Of a stretch of 48,573 bases of DNA, positions 24,473 to 32,863 are shown in pieces. This DNA comes from Bacteroidales bacterium (GTDB lineage Bacteria; Bacteroidota; Bacteroidia; Bacteroidales; WCHB1-69). Positions within the stretch are counted from its first letter, which is position 1, and every line of letters starts with the position of its first letter. Location: the NCBI GenBank assembly GCA_017964255.1, contig JAGCSI010000113.1, positions 1-48,573 on the forward strand, given 5' to 3'. A model generated the notes under the pieces. The model did no database searches. It was not told the origin of the DNA and saw nothing but the letters and a program-made list of their open reading frames with translations. A program made the translations under genes and the position numbers.

Positions 24473-27370
24473 ATGAAACATCTGATTTCAATCCTTTTTC
24501 TTGCCGCTTTTTTCTCGGCCTATGGTAGCGGAGTCAAGTTGACTTCGCTTACCGTTGAGATGCAGGACGGCAGCCAGCCTTTGGCTACCGCTGAACCTCG
24601 TTTCAGCTGGCAGTACGAGTCAGAAGAAAATAATGTGAGGCAGATAGAATACCGCATTGTTGTGGCAAGTAGCGAGGAAAATGCCCGTAATGGCATCGGT
24701 GACCTGTGGGACAGCAAAAGTGTGGCCTCGAACAGAATGCTCTACATTCCATACGAGGGCCGGAAGCTCAAAAGCCGCGATTGTTGCTGGTGGAAGGTTT
24801 ATGCGATTGTTACATACGGAAACAAAGGGAAAAAGATGAGGCTTGAGAGCGATATCCGCTATTTCGAAATCAGTCTCCTATTGCCCGATGATTGGCACGC
24901 CCATTGGATTGGCCGTGATTTTGATGACGATAATGTGAATGGTCATACTGCTATTGCCGCCCGTTACCTGCGCAAGGAATTTGTCCTGAAGAAAAATATC
25001 AGCAAAGCCCTGCTTTATATTAGTGGTTTGGGCGTTTACAAGGCCTTTATTAACGGCAGGGAAGTGGCTCCTGACGAACTATTGAAACCCACCCTTTCGG
25101 ACTATACGCGACGCATCTATTTCAATGCCTACGACGTGACAGATTTGCTCTATGGCGGTGACAATGCTGTGGGAGTTATGCTCGAAGGTGGCCGTTTTAC
25201 CACCGTGCGCCACGACACCATCTATTTAGAGTGGTGCGGCATCAAGCACGCCGCGCATTATGGACTGCCTCAATTGCTGCTGCAACTGGAAGTGACATAC
25301 GCCGATGGCACTACCGATACTGTCGTGAGTGGTGAAGGCTGGCGTATTACCAACCGTGGTTCTATTCGCAAATCCAATGAGTTTGATGGCGAGACCTTAG
25401 ACAATGGTTTTGACTTGGGAACTTGGTCGTATCCAAACTACTACGACCAAAATAGTAATGAGTTTGAAGACCTTGTTGATATGGACATTTTTACTGCTCC
25501 CAACCATTACGATGACAATTGGCAGGATGTTGTGGTGGACTATGACCGCCAGAACATGTACAAGGAGGATATCTATAATCCGCGTCACCGTGTGGCTCGC
25601 GAATATCCCGTTGTCAGCCTTGAACGAGGCGGACGTCTGCCCGACGAATACCATCGACCCGATCCGATGTCGCTTCTTACGCCGCAACCCAATCCCAACA
25701 TCAAGGCACAGGAGTATTTGACACCTATTGCACTCTTCCCAAAGGGCGATAAATGGATACTTGACATGGGACAGAATATGGTGGGGGTGTTGGAGGCGAC
25801 AGCCCGTCAACCAAAGTCGGGCGATACCATAGTGCTTCGTTTTAGCGAGACACTCAATGCCGACAGTACGCTCTATGTGGATAATCTTCGTGATGCTGAG
25901 GTTACGGACCGGTTCATTATTTATGATAATGGGGAGAAGAGTCATGTGTATGCACTGGGTTGGCGATCCCAGTTTACCTACCATGGCTTTCGATATGTTG
26001 AGGTTACAGGTCTGCGTGTTGAACCTAAAATAGAAGATTTCAAAGGCATAGTTCTCTATGATGAGATGTCGATGACGGGCAGCTTCGAGACATCCGAAGA
26101 GGTTATCAACGCCGTTTATCGCAATGCCACCTGGGGTGTCAGGGGCAACTACCGCAGTATGCCTACCGACTGCCCCCAGCGTGACGAGCGCATGGGCTGG
26201 ACCGGCGACCGCACTACAGGCTGTTATGGCGAGAGCTTTATCTTCGACAACCACCGCCTCTATGCCAAGTGGTTGCAAGACCTTGAGGACTGCCAGCTGG
26301 AAAATGGCTCACTCTCTGATGTCGCCCCTGCCTATTGGCGCAACTACACCGACAACATGACCTGGCCAGGGGCTTTCATTACGGTGGCCGACATGCTTTA
26401 TACCCGTTTCGGCGACTTTCGGCCCATCCAGCAACATTATGACGCTATGCGCCTTTGGATGCTCCACATGAAGAAATACTACCTCAAGGACGGAATTCTT
26501 ATCCGCGACACCTACGGCGACTGGTGCGTGCCACCCGAAAGCCCCGAGCTGATACATACGCGCGATACCAACCGGATGACCTGGCCCGCCAACCTCTCTA
26601 CTCCTTTTTACTGTTATCTTGCCGGCAAGATGGCTCATTTTGCCGACTTGTTGGGCCGTGGCAATGATGCCGACTTCTTCCGCAATGAAATCTCCACAGT
26701 CACAGCGGCCTATAATGCCAAATATCTTGATGTTGCTACTGGCCGCTATGACCATAACACTGTTACGGCCAATATCCTGCCCCTTGCCTTCGGTATGGTG
26801 CCGAAAGGATTGGAGGAGAAAGTCTTTGCCAACATCATCGACAAAACAGTGAACGAATTTGACGGCCACGTCTCCACTGGAGTGGTGGGCATCCAGCAAT
26901 TGATGCGTACGCTCACTGAGTATGGTCGTGGCGACTTGGCATTGAAGTTGGCCACCAATGACACCTATCCCAGCTGGGGCTACATGGTGCGCAACGGGGC
27001 TACCACCATCTGGGAACTCTGGAATGGCAATACCGCCGACCCAGCCATGAATTCGGGCAACCATGTGATGCTGCTCGGTGACCTTATCATTTGGGAATAC
27101 GAGTATTTGGGCGGTATCCGGGCATTGGAGCCGGGCTACAGCAAGATACAGCTGAAACCATATCCTATCGAAGGACTTGAATATGTAAACTGTTCATACC
27201 AGTCTGTCAGCGGACTTATCCAAAGCAACTGGCAGCGTAAGGGCAAGCGTTTTGAATGGGACATCCTCATTCCCGCTAACACCACAGCTGAAATATGGCT
27301 TCCTACAACCAAGGGCTATAAGAAACAGATTTTGGGAAGCGGAAAGCATCATCTGAGCAGCCGCTTGTAG
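24473..27370 (+). CDS. Alpha-L-rhamnosidase, glycoside hydrolase family 78
   Basis: 965 residues. Signal peptide at the N-terminus (MKHLISILFLAAFFSAYG). Beta-sandwich domains follow (Bac_rhamnosid_N-like ALLYISGLGVYKAFINGREV; LDMGQNMVG in the concanavalin-like part). The (alpha/alpha)6 catalytic barrel starts near residue 540 and carries TDCPQRDERMGWTGD (Glu572, Asp579), the characteristic acidic cluster of GH78. A C-terminal beta domain follows. The enzyme releases terminal alpha-L-rhamnose from plant or microbial glycans. No SusC/SusD, sulfatase or regulator is adjacent, so it is not in a normal polysaccharide utilisation locus. The protein is probably periplasmic. Confidence 0.93.
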   Translation: MKHLISILFLAAFFSAYGSGVKLTSLTVEMQDGSQPLATAEPRFSWQYESEENNVRQIEYRIVVASSEENARNGIGDLWDSKSVASNRMLYIPYEGRKLKSRDCCWWKVYAIVTYGNKGKKMRLESDIRYFEISLLLPDDWHAHWIGRDFDDDNVNGHTAIAARYLRKEFVLKKNISKALLYISGLGVYKAFINGREVAPDELLKPTLSDYTRRIYFNAYDVTDLLYGGDNAVGVMLEGGRFTTVRHDTIYLEWCGIKHAAHYGLPQLLLQLEVTYADGTTDTVVSGEGWRITNRGSIRKSNEFDGETLDNGFDLGTWSYPNYYDQNSNEFEDLVDMDIFTAPNHYDDNWQDVVVDYDRQNMYKEDIYNPRHRVAREYPVVSLERGGRLPDEYHRPDPMSLLTPQPNPNIKAQEYLTPIALFPKGDKWILDMGQNMVGVLEATARQPKSGDTIVLRFSETLNADSTLYVDNLRDAEVTDRFIIYDNGEKSHVYALGWRSQFTYHGFRYVEVTGLRVEPKIEDFKGIVLYDEMSMTGSFETSEEVINAVYRNATWGVRGNYRSMPTDCPQRDERMGWTGDRTTGCYGESFIFDNHRLYAKWLQDLEDCQLENGSLSDVAPAYWRNYTDNMTWPGAFITVADMLYTRFGDFRPIQQHYDAMRLWMLHMKKYYLKDGILIRDTYGDWCVPPESPELIHTRDTNRMTWPANLSTPFYCYLAGKMAHFADLLGRGNDADFFRNEISTVTAAYNAKYLDVATGRYDHNTVTANILPLAFGMVPKGLEEKVFANIIDKTVNEFDGHVSTGVVGIQQLMRTLTEYGRGDLALKLATNDTYPSWGYMVRNGATTIWELWNGNTADPAMNSGNHVMLLGDLIIWEYEYLGGIRALEPGYSKIQLKPYPIEGLEYVNCSYQSVSGLIQSNWQRKGKRFEWDILIPANTTAEIWLPTTKGYKKQILGSGKHHLSSRL

Positions 27371-27390
27371 TCCATCAAGCTTGGTGTTTG

Positions 27391-27575
27391 CCATGATGCT
27401 GCGTGCGGGGGCAGGGCCGACGGTTGGGGCGTACGGGCTTGTGCGGCTGCACTTACCGTCGGCTTGATCTTTTGCACCCTTTTCCATCACAGGGAAAAGG
27501 GTGAAGGAAAAAGTCGGAAAAGATCTTTGCATACTTTCCATCTCTGGAAAGTATGAAGAAAAATGTGTATCTTTG
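27391..27575 (+). repeat. Promoter-linked composite hairpin element, copy B (upstream of rhomboid gene)
   Basis: Starts with the shared CATGATGCTGCGTGCGG motif (within 27391-27420; 28 of 30 positions match the complement of 22466-22495). Four inverted repeats follow: GCCGACGGT/ACCGTCGGC (27416-27424 / 27455-27463) enclosing GTGC-ggct-GCAC, CACCCTTTTCC/GGAAAAGGGTG (27475-27485 / 27493-27503), and CATACTTTCC/GGAAAGTATG (27530-27539 / 27546-27555). The last hairpin ends 12 bp before the -7 box TATCTTTG (27568-27575). No ORF is plausible here. Confidence 0.75.
27568..27575 (+). promoter_or_regulatory. -7 box of the rhomboid operon promoter
   Basis: TATCTTTG, 24 bp before the ATG at 27600. The expected -33 position lies in the right arm of the last hairpin of the composite element, the same geometry as at dxr. 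Confidence 0.65.
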
Positions 27576-27599
27576 CACATTTAAAATTAATACTGAAAA

Positions 27600-28628
27600 A
27601 TGAGAAACGAAATACGAGCCGGTGGCTTCAGCATCCTGCCAACGGTGGTGAAAAACTTGTTGATAATCAACTGCTTGTTCTTTCTGGCAAAGATTGTTCT
27701 TGCTGGCAGGGTTGACTTGGATGCCCTCTTTGGCTTGCACTTTTATGCAGCCTCCGACTTCCATGTGTGGCAGATTATTACCTATATGTTCATGCATGGT
27801 GATTTCGGTCACCTGTTTTTCAACATGTTCGCCCTCTGGATGTTTGGTGCGGCTGTGGAGAATGCCTGGGGCGAGCAGCGCTTCTTGTGCTATTACCTGG
27901 CCACAGGTATCGGTGCCGGATTGGTGCATTACCTGATTATCTATTTCCAACTCCATCCTTCTTTGGTGTTGATTGACGCTTTTCTCGCCTCTCCTTCGGT
28001 AGATACTTTTAGCCAACTGACGAATGTGGCGCGGATCAACCAGGAGGCTATCGCCCAGAATTTGTTGTATCTGCAGGCTCATCCATCCGCGGTGACAGAG
28101 TTTGTGCCCCAAATAGAGGCCTTCCGCGATACTCTGCTGAATTCCTACAATATCATTGGCGCTTCCGGAGCGGTGTTCGGACTTCTGCTGGCTTTCGGTA
28201 TGATGTTCCCCGATGCCGAGATTTATGTGTATTTCCTCCTGCCCATCAAGGCTAAGTGGTTTGTGGTGATTTACGGTGCTATTGAATTGATATATGGTGT
28301 GTTGGGTACTAACGACGGAGTGGCGCATTTCGCCCATTTGGGTGGTATGCTGGTGGGCTTCCTGCTCATTATGACATGGCGCAATCACGATCGCAACGAC
28401 GGTTGGACTCAGCCTCGCAATCGCAACCGAAGAAGAATAAAGTTCGCTACCTCGTATGATGACGATGAGGAGGGGTACACCCGTCCGATGAGCGATGAGG
28501 ATTATAATGCGAGAAAAGTCAATGAACAGAGACGTATAGACGAAATTTTGGACAAAATTTCCAAATCAGGTTATGATTCTCTGTCACGTGAGGAAAAAGA
28601 TCTTCTTTTCAAGGCCTCAAAAAGATAG
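27600..28628 (+). CDS. Rhomboid family intramembrane serine protease
   Basis: 342 residues with about six transmembrane helices in the first 265 residues. The HGDFGHLFFNMFALWMFG segment carries the conserved His/Asn pair. The catalytic serine is Ser189 in GASGAVFG and the catalytic histidine is His246 in AHFAHLGGMLVG. A charged cytoplasmic tail of about 80 residues follows and ends in a helical SHOCT-like segment. Rhomboids cleave transmembrane substrates; the substrate here is unknown. An insertion of about 50 residues lies between helices (about 115-175). The stop is 8 bp before the EEP gene, indicating an operon. Confidence 0.92.
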   Translation: MRNEIRAGGFSILPTVVKNLLIINCLFFLAKIVLAGRVDLDALFGLHFYAASDFHVWQIITYMFMHGDFGHLFFNMFALWMFGAAVENAWGEQRFLCYYLATGIGAGLVHYLIIYFQLHPSLVLIDAFLASPSVDTFSQLTNVARINQEAIAQNLLYLQAHPSAVTEFVPQIEAFRDTLLNSYNIIGASGAVFGLLLAFGMMFPDAEIYVYFLLPIKAKWFVVIYGAIELIYGVLGTNDGVAHFAHLGGMLVGFLLIMTWRNHDRNDGWTQPRNRNRRRIKFATSYDDDEEGYTRPMSDEDYNARKVNEQRRIDEILDKISKSGYDSLSREEKDLLFKASKR

Positions 28629-28636
28629 AATCCATC

Positions 28637-29827
28637 ATGGCAAAGCGAAACCGATATCAAAAAAGCCAAAAGAAACATAAGCTTTCCATTGTGGGAAGGG
28701 TGCTGAAGTTGTTGCTGATTGTGGTGAACGCAGTAGTTGCTCTTTCTCTGCTCTTGGCTTTCTTGTCGGCTTATCTGCCGCCGTCGTTTAGCATGACAGC
28801 CAGTTATTGTGGTTTGGCATTCCCATATTTGTTGATGGCCAACCTGGGTTTTGTCGTGCTGTGGCTGTTTATCGATTATCGCTTCACGCTGGTCTCCTTG
28901 AGTATGGTTTTACTGAATATCAACAACATAGACCGTACTTTCCAGCTCCGTCCTACGGAAAAGCCGTCGGTATGCGCCAACTGTGTGAAGGTGATGAGCT
29001 ACAATGCCAAGTTGTTCGGTCTGTATGACGAGGAAACCAAAACCATGCGTGACATCAAAAGAAACCAGGTGTATGCGCTTTTTGAGCGGGAACGTCCTGA
29101 AATTCTTTGTGTGCAGGAGTATTTCTACGATGGCAGCGGCAAACTGAAATTCCCCACCACCGATACCATCATGCAAATTTTGCATCTGGATAATCTGAAA
29201 CGTAATTGCTATCAGTATTTCCCAGTGAATAATAAAGCCAAGGATTATCACTATGGCATGGTTATTTTCAGCCGCTACAGAATCCTGAATGGCGACTGTG
29301 TTTACACCAACGACAGCTCTACCAATGCTGCGGTGTTTGTGGATGTGAAGTTCAAGTCCGATACGCTGAGAATTTACAATGTTCATTTGGCTTCCATGCA
29401 CATGGATGCAGAGGATTATGCTATGGGTAAGGAAATTGCTTCCCGCGGGATGGATGATCCGAATCTGGACAAGAAAGCGAAATTGTTGTCCAAGAAAGTG
29501 GAAAAGGCATTCCTCGAAAGACAGGAGCAGGCCCGTGCTTTGCGTGCCCATATCGACAGCTGCCATTATCCGATTATCGTTTGCGGCGATTTCAATGATT
29601 CCCCTGTGTCGTATGCTTATCATAAGGTGGGGCATGGACTGAAGGATGCGTTCCGCGCAAGTGGGGGAGGACGAGGAAAAACCTATAATGGCGAGGCTTT
29701 CCCCTCGTTCCGCATCGATTATATTTTCCACGATGATAGATTTAAGAGTTTCGGTTATACCACATACGATTCGTTGAAGGTTTCCGATCACTTCCCGATA
29801 TGGACGAATATCTCTCTGCTGAAATGA
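28637..29827 (+). CDS. Membrane-anchored endonuclease/exonuclease/phosphatase (EEP) family protein
   Basis: 396 residues. A basic N-terminus is followed by two or three transmembrane helices (about 20-95). The EEP fold then starts at KVMSYNAKLFG and continues with ILCVQEYFYDG (metal-ligand Glu), YNVHLASMH, VCGDFNDSPVSY (Asp/Asn active-site pair), and FRIDYIFHDD with the final VSDHFPI (His). The active-site set is complete. Family members cut DNA, RNA or phospho-substrates; the target is unknown. In Bacteroidetes this gene often follows rhomboid genes. Its stop overlaps the next gene's start (ATGA). Confidence 0.88.
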   Translation: MAKRNRYQKSQKKHKLSIVGRVLKLLLIVVNAVVALSLLLAFLSAYLPPSFSMTASYCGLAFPYLLMANLGFVVLWLFIDYRFTLVSLSMVLLNINNIDRTFQLRPTEKPSVCANCVKVMSYNAKLFGLYDEETKTMRDIKRNQVYALFERERPEILCVQEYFYDGSGKLKFPTTDTIMQILHLDNLKRNCYQYFPVNNKAKDYHYGMVIFSRYRILNGDCVYTNDSSTNAAVFVDVKFKSDTLRIYNVHLASMHMDAEDYAMGKEIASRGMDDPNLDKKAKLLSKKVEKAFLERQEQARALRAHIDSCHYPIIVCGDFNDSPVSYAYHKVGHGLKDAFRASGGGRGKTYNGEAFPSFRIDYIFHDDRFKSFGYTTYDSLKVSDHFPIWTNISLLK

Positions 29828-30525
29828 AAAAACTGAGCCTTTTTCTGCTGCTTTCTTTGTTGTTTTCATGTTCCCGCATGAACATGGTTGAGCTGTCAGG
29901 AGAACTGGAGCATGGCAATGGTAGGATGCTACATCTCTCAGTGCTTACCGCTGAGGGTTTGCAGCCGGTTGACTCAGCTGTGGTGCGGCATAATTCCTTC
30001 CGTTTCAAGTTGAATTCCCATAAGTTGAAATGGCTGGCGACGGGAGAGCCTGTTTTCTTGCAACTGTCGTTTACCTCTGATAATGGATTTACAACCTTGG
30101 CCCGTGGAGGTGAAAAAGTGCACTTCAAAGCGGATGCCAATCGGTTAGTGTCGTCATACTACGTGAGCGGCTCGAAAGATGCCCAACTGATGTGGGAACT
30201 GGACAGTGCCTTGGCCTCGTTCGTCCGTTGCACGGATACTCTTCTACAGGTATACCATTATTATATGGATGTTGATAGCGTGCGCAGTGCGGTGGAACAA
30301 CGTTATAATAAGGAGGTGGAGGTTCATCGGCAGTATTTGCGGGGCTTTATCCAATCTCATCCGCAGTCATTCAGTACCATGATTGCTTTTTACCAAGGCT
30401 ATAATAATTTGCATTTTTTTGATGAAGCAGCGGATGCGGATTTGCTACACTCGCTGACAGATTCGCTGGTAAAATATTATCCTAATAGCCAGTATGTGAG
30501 ATGGTTGCAATCAAGAACCAGATAG
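29824..30525 (+). CDS. Lipoprotein with DUF4369-like N-terminal domain
   Basis: 233 residues from ATG 29824, giving a lipoprotein signal with Cys16 (LLLSLLFSC). Residues about 20-110 have the DUF4369-type beta domain (VELSGELEHG ... LQPVDSAVVRHNSFRF) usually found in front of a thioredoxin/TlpA domain in Bacteroidetes disulfide proteins. The C-terminal half is helical (AVEQRYNKEVEVHRQYLRGFIQ, then QSFSTMIAFYQGYNNLHFF) and there is no CxxC. The thioredoxin domain is therefore missing, with the gene ending normally at TAG. It overlaps the EEP gene by 4 bp. Function not known. Confidence 0.7.
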   Translation: MKKLSLFLLLSLLFSCSRMNMVELSGELEHGNGRMLHLSVLTAEGLQPVDSAVVRHNSFRFKLNSHKLKWLATGEPVFLQLSFTSDNGFTTLARGGEKVHFKADANRLVSSYYVSGSKDAQLMWELDSALASFVRCTDTLLQVYHYYMDVDSVRSAVEQRYNKEVEVHRQYLRGFIQSHPQSFSTMIAFYQGYNNLHFFDEAADADLLHSLTDSLVKYYPNSQYVRWLQSRTR

Positions 30526-30529
30526 GTTT

Positions 30530-30557
30530 GTAGAGACGTTTCCTGAAACGTCTCCAT
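30530..30557. repeat. 28-bp palindrome, copy 4
   Basis: Arms GTAGAGACGTTTC and GAAACGTCTCCAT around a central CT, with two arm mismatches. It begins 4 bp after the lipoprotein stop codon. Confidence 0.85.
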
Positions 30558-30616
30558 ATATTTGCAGAAATAATTTCATCATTTGGTGAAATTATCAGGA
30601 TATTTATGTAACTTTG
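30557..30616 (+). promoter_or_regulatory. buk promoter region with operator-like inverted repeat
   Basis: The proximal promoter has TTTG (30582-30585), a 23-bp spacer and TAACTTTG (30609-30616). The -33 TTTG lies in the 8-bp centre of a perfect 9-bp inverted repeat, ATAATTTCA (30570-30578) / TGAAATTAT (30587-30595), as expected for a repressor operator. A second TAnnTTTG box (TATATTTG, 30557-30564) lies upstream next to the palindrome. Confidence 0.6.
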
Positions 30617-30651
30617 CACACGGAAAATATTAATTACAAAACAATATAATT

Positions 30652-31725
30652 ATGAAGCATTTGATTTTAGCTATCAATCCCGGTTCAACTTCTACCAAAA
30701 TCGCTGTTTTCGACCAGATGCAGCAGGTGTTCCTGAAAAATATCAAGCATACCACCGAACAGCTTTCCGTGTTTGGCTCTATCGCCGATCAGTATGATTT
30801 CAGAAAGAATACCATTCTGGATGAATTGAAAAACAACAATATCAATCTGGATGAAATCGCAGTGGTGATGGGCCGTGGTGGTTTGGTAAAACCTTTGACC
30901 TCAGGTGTTTATCGTGTCAATGATTTGATGAAGAAACACTTGCGTGAAGGATATAACGGTCAGCATGCCTGCAACCTGGGAGGTTTGATTGCCGACAGTA
31001 TAGCCAAATCTATCGGTCTGGAGGAAGCTTATATCGCTGACCCGGTGGTGGTGGACGAGTTCGAGGAAGTGGCCCGTATTTCCGGTCACCCCAAATTCGA
31101 GAGATTGTCCATTTTCCACGCTTTGAACCAGAAGGCCATTTCCAGAATGTATGCCAATGACAATGGTAAGAAGTATGAAGAGCTGAACCTGATTGTGGCT
31201 CACATGGGAGGTGGTGTCAGCGTGGGTGCCCACAAAGAAGGCCGTGTGATAGATGTGAACCAGGCTCTTGATGGTGAAGGCCCGTTCTCTCCCGAGCGTT
31301 CTGGAACCCTCCCGATGAACCAGATAATCGATGTTTGCTTCAGCGGCAAATATACCTACGAAGAAGTGAAGAAGATGATTGTGGGACAAGGCGGTTATGT
31401 AGCTTATTTCGGTGTTAACGATGCATACGCTATCGAAAAGGCCGCACTGGAAGGCGACAAGAAAGCCGACTTGCTGGAAGAAGCTATGGCTTATCAGGTG
31501 GCCAAGTATATCGGCGAAGCCGCTGTGGTGCTGAAAGGCAAAGTGGATGCGATCATCCTGACTGGCGGTATCGCTTACGGTGTGCCCGTGGTGAACCGTA
31601 TCAAGAAATACATCTCCTGGATTGCCCCGGTGGCTGTTTATCCTGGCGAAGATGAGATGAAGGCTTTGGCCATGAACGCCAATATGATTCTGGATGGCGA
31701 AATCCAGGTGAAAGAATACGCATAG
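30652..31725 (+). CDS. buk: Butyrate kinase
   Basis: 357 residues. ASKHA-fold acyl kinase forming ATP from butyryl phosphate (or branched-chain acyl phosphates). Motifs: INPGSTSTK (N-terminal phosphate loop), GRGGLVKPLTSGVY, HACNLGGLIAD, HMGGGVSVGAH, DGEGPFSPERSGTLP, GGYVAYFGVNDA and ILTGGIAYG. Length and motifs separate it from acetate kinase (about 400 residues). The usual partner, phosphate butyryltransferase (ptb), is not next to it; the upstream gene is a lipoprotein and the downstream gene is NAD kinase. The stop TAG overlaps the GTG start of nadK. A clear promoter with an inverted repeat lies upstream. Confidence 0.92.
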   Translation: MKHLILAINPGSTSTKIAVFDQMQQVFLKNIKHTTEQLSVFGSIADQYDFRKNTILDELKNNNINLDEIAVVMGRGGLVKPLTSGVYRVNDLMKKHLREGYNGQHACNLGGLIADSIAKSIGLEEAYIADPVVVDEFEEVARISGHPKFERLSIFHALNQKAISRMYANDNGKKYEELNLIVAHMGGGVSVGAHKEGRVIDVNQALDGEGPFSPERSGTLPMNQIIDVCFSGKYTYEEVKKMIVGQGGYVAYFGVNDAYAIEKAALEGDKKADLLEEAMAYQVAKYIGEAAVVLKGKVDAIILTGGIAYGVPVVNRIKKYISWIAPVAVYPGEDEMKALAMNANMILDGEIQVKEYA

Positions 31726-32606
31726 TGAGACTCGCGGTTTATAGTCGCTATAATGAGGATAACGACACCCTCCTGTTTATTCGGGAGGTTCTGACAACGT
31801 TGGTGTCGTGCGGCTGCGAATTGCTGCTGCACCGGCATTGTGAGAATTTGCCGAGCAAGGGGGCGTCGTTTCCTTTCTTTGAACGCCACGAGGACCTGGC
31901 CGCATGCGGACCCGTGGATTTTCTCCTTTCTTTCGGAGGAGATGGAACTTTTATTGATGCGGCCAATCTTGTCGGTGACTTGAAAATCCCCCTCTTGGGT
32001 ATCAACACAGGCAGAGTGGGTTTTTTGACTGCTATCAACAGGAATAACTATCAACATTGTTTCCAAAAGTTACTTCAAGGGCAGTATGTGATTGAAAACC
32101 GTTCGCTCTTGCATCTGGATTGCACAGGACCGCTGGATATCGACTGCGACTTTGCTTTGAACGATATTACGGTTCGCACTTCTGATGAAAATTCCATTAA
32201 TGCCATTAAGGTATGGGTGGGGAAGAAGCCGGTCAACACCTACTGGGGTGATGGTCTGATTATCGCCACGCCGACGGGTTCCACGGCGTATTCACTGAGT
32301 TGCGGAGGACCCATCATTGTGCCCGATGCCAACGTGAATGTGCTGACGCCCATTGCCTCGCATACATTGGCTGTAAGGCCTATGGTCATTTCCGCCGATG
32401 AGGATATCCGTATCGTGGTGGAAAGCCGGAACAATACCTTCTCGTTGGCTCTTGACTCCCGCCGTGTGGTGGTGGAGAATCCCGTGGAACTGCATATTTC
32501 CAAAGAGAAATTCCAAATCAAAACCGTGCTGTTCGAGGACACCGACTTTTACCGCACCATCCGCGAGAAACTGCTCTGGGGGATTGATAAGCGGAATCTC
32601 GGGTGA
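31725..32606 (+). CDS. nadK: NAD kinase
   Basis: 293 residues, starting at GTG 31725, which overlaps the buk stop (TAGTG). Phosphorylates NAD to NADP. Motifs: GGDGTF at 71-76 (ATP/NAD site), GINTGRVGFLT, a central ENRSLLHLD strand, NDITVRT, GDGLIIATPTGSTAYSLSCGGPI, and APMVISADED-like segment AVRPMVISADED. The length is typical of Bacteroidetes NadK. The overlap means butyrate kinase and NAD kinase are likely co-translated, an unusual metabolic pairing. Confidence 0.93.
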   Translation: MRLAVYSRYNEDNDTLLFIREVLTTLVSCGCELLLHRHCENLPSKGASFPFFERHEDLAACGPVDFLLSFGGDGTFIDAANLVGDLKIPLLGINTGRVGFLTAINRNNYQHCFQKLLQGQYVIENRSLLHLDCTGPLDIDCDFALNDITVRTSDENSINAIKVWVGKKPVNTYWGDGLIIATPTGSTAYSLSCGGPIIVPDANVNVLTPIASHTLAVRPMVISADEDIRIVVESRNNTFSLALDSRRVVVENPVELHISKEKFQIKTVLFEDTDFYRTIREKLLWGIDKRNLG

Positions 32607-32760
32607 GTTTTTTTCGTTAAGGCGTGAAGGCGTTAAGACATGCACTGCGTGCATTCGTTAAGGCGTTAATGTAATTATCGTCTTAACGAGCGAACGAAGT
32701 GAGCGTCTCCACGTCTTCACGCCTCTACGTCTCCACGAAAAATCATTCCAAAAACTTATT
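32607..32760. repeat. Inverted 8-bp tandem tracts around a short hairpin
   Basis: After a T-run, 32617-32640 carries TTAAGGCG/TGAAGGCG 8-bp units. A TGCAC-tgc-GTGCA hairpin follows (about 32640-32652). 32704-32735 then carries CGTCTCCA/CGTCTTCA 8-bp units, which are the same family on the opposite strand. The arms could fold together imperfectly. The 18439-18470 tract is the same family. Confidence 0.8.
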
Positions 32761-32771
32761 TTAAAATATTC

Positions 32772-32802
32772 CTTGCGCATATCAATATATTTTGTATATT
32801 TG
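32772..32802 (+). promoter_or_regulatory. secDF promoter
   Basis: CTTG (32772-32775) and TATATTTG (32795-32802) with a 19-bp spacer fit the -33/-7 Bacteroidetes pattern. The ATG of secDF is at 32864. Confidence 0.65.
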
Positions 32803-32863
32803 CAAGCTAAAATTTTACTATGGTGAATAAATCTAAATTATTAATAATCAAATAAATAAAACA

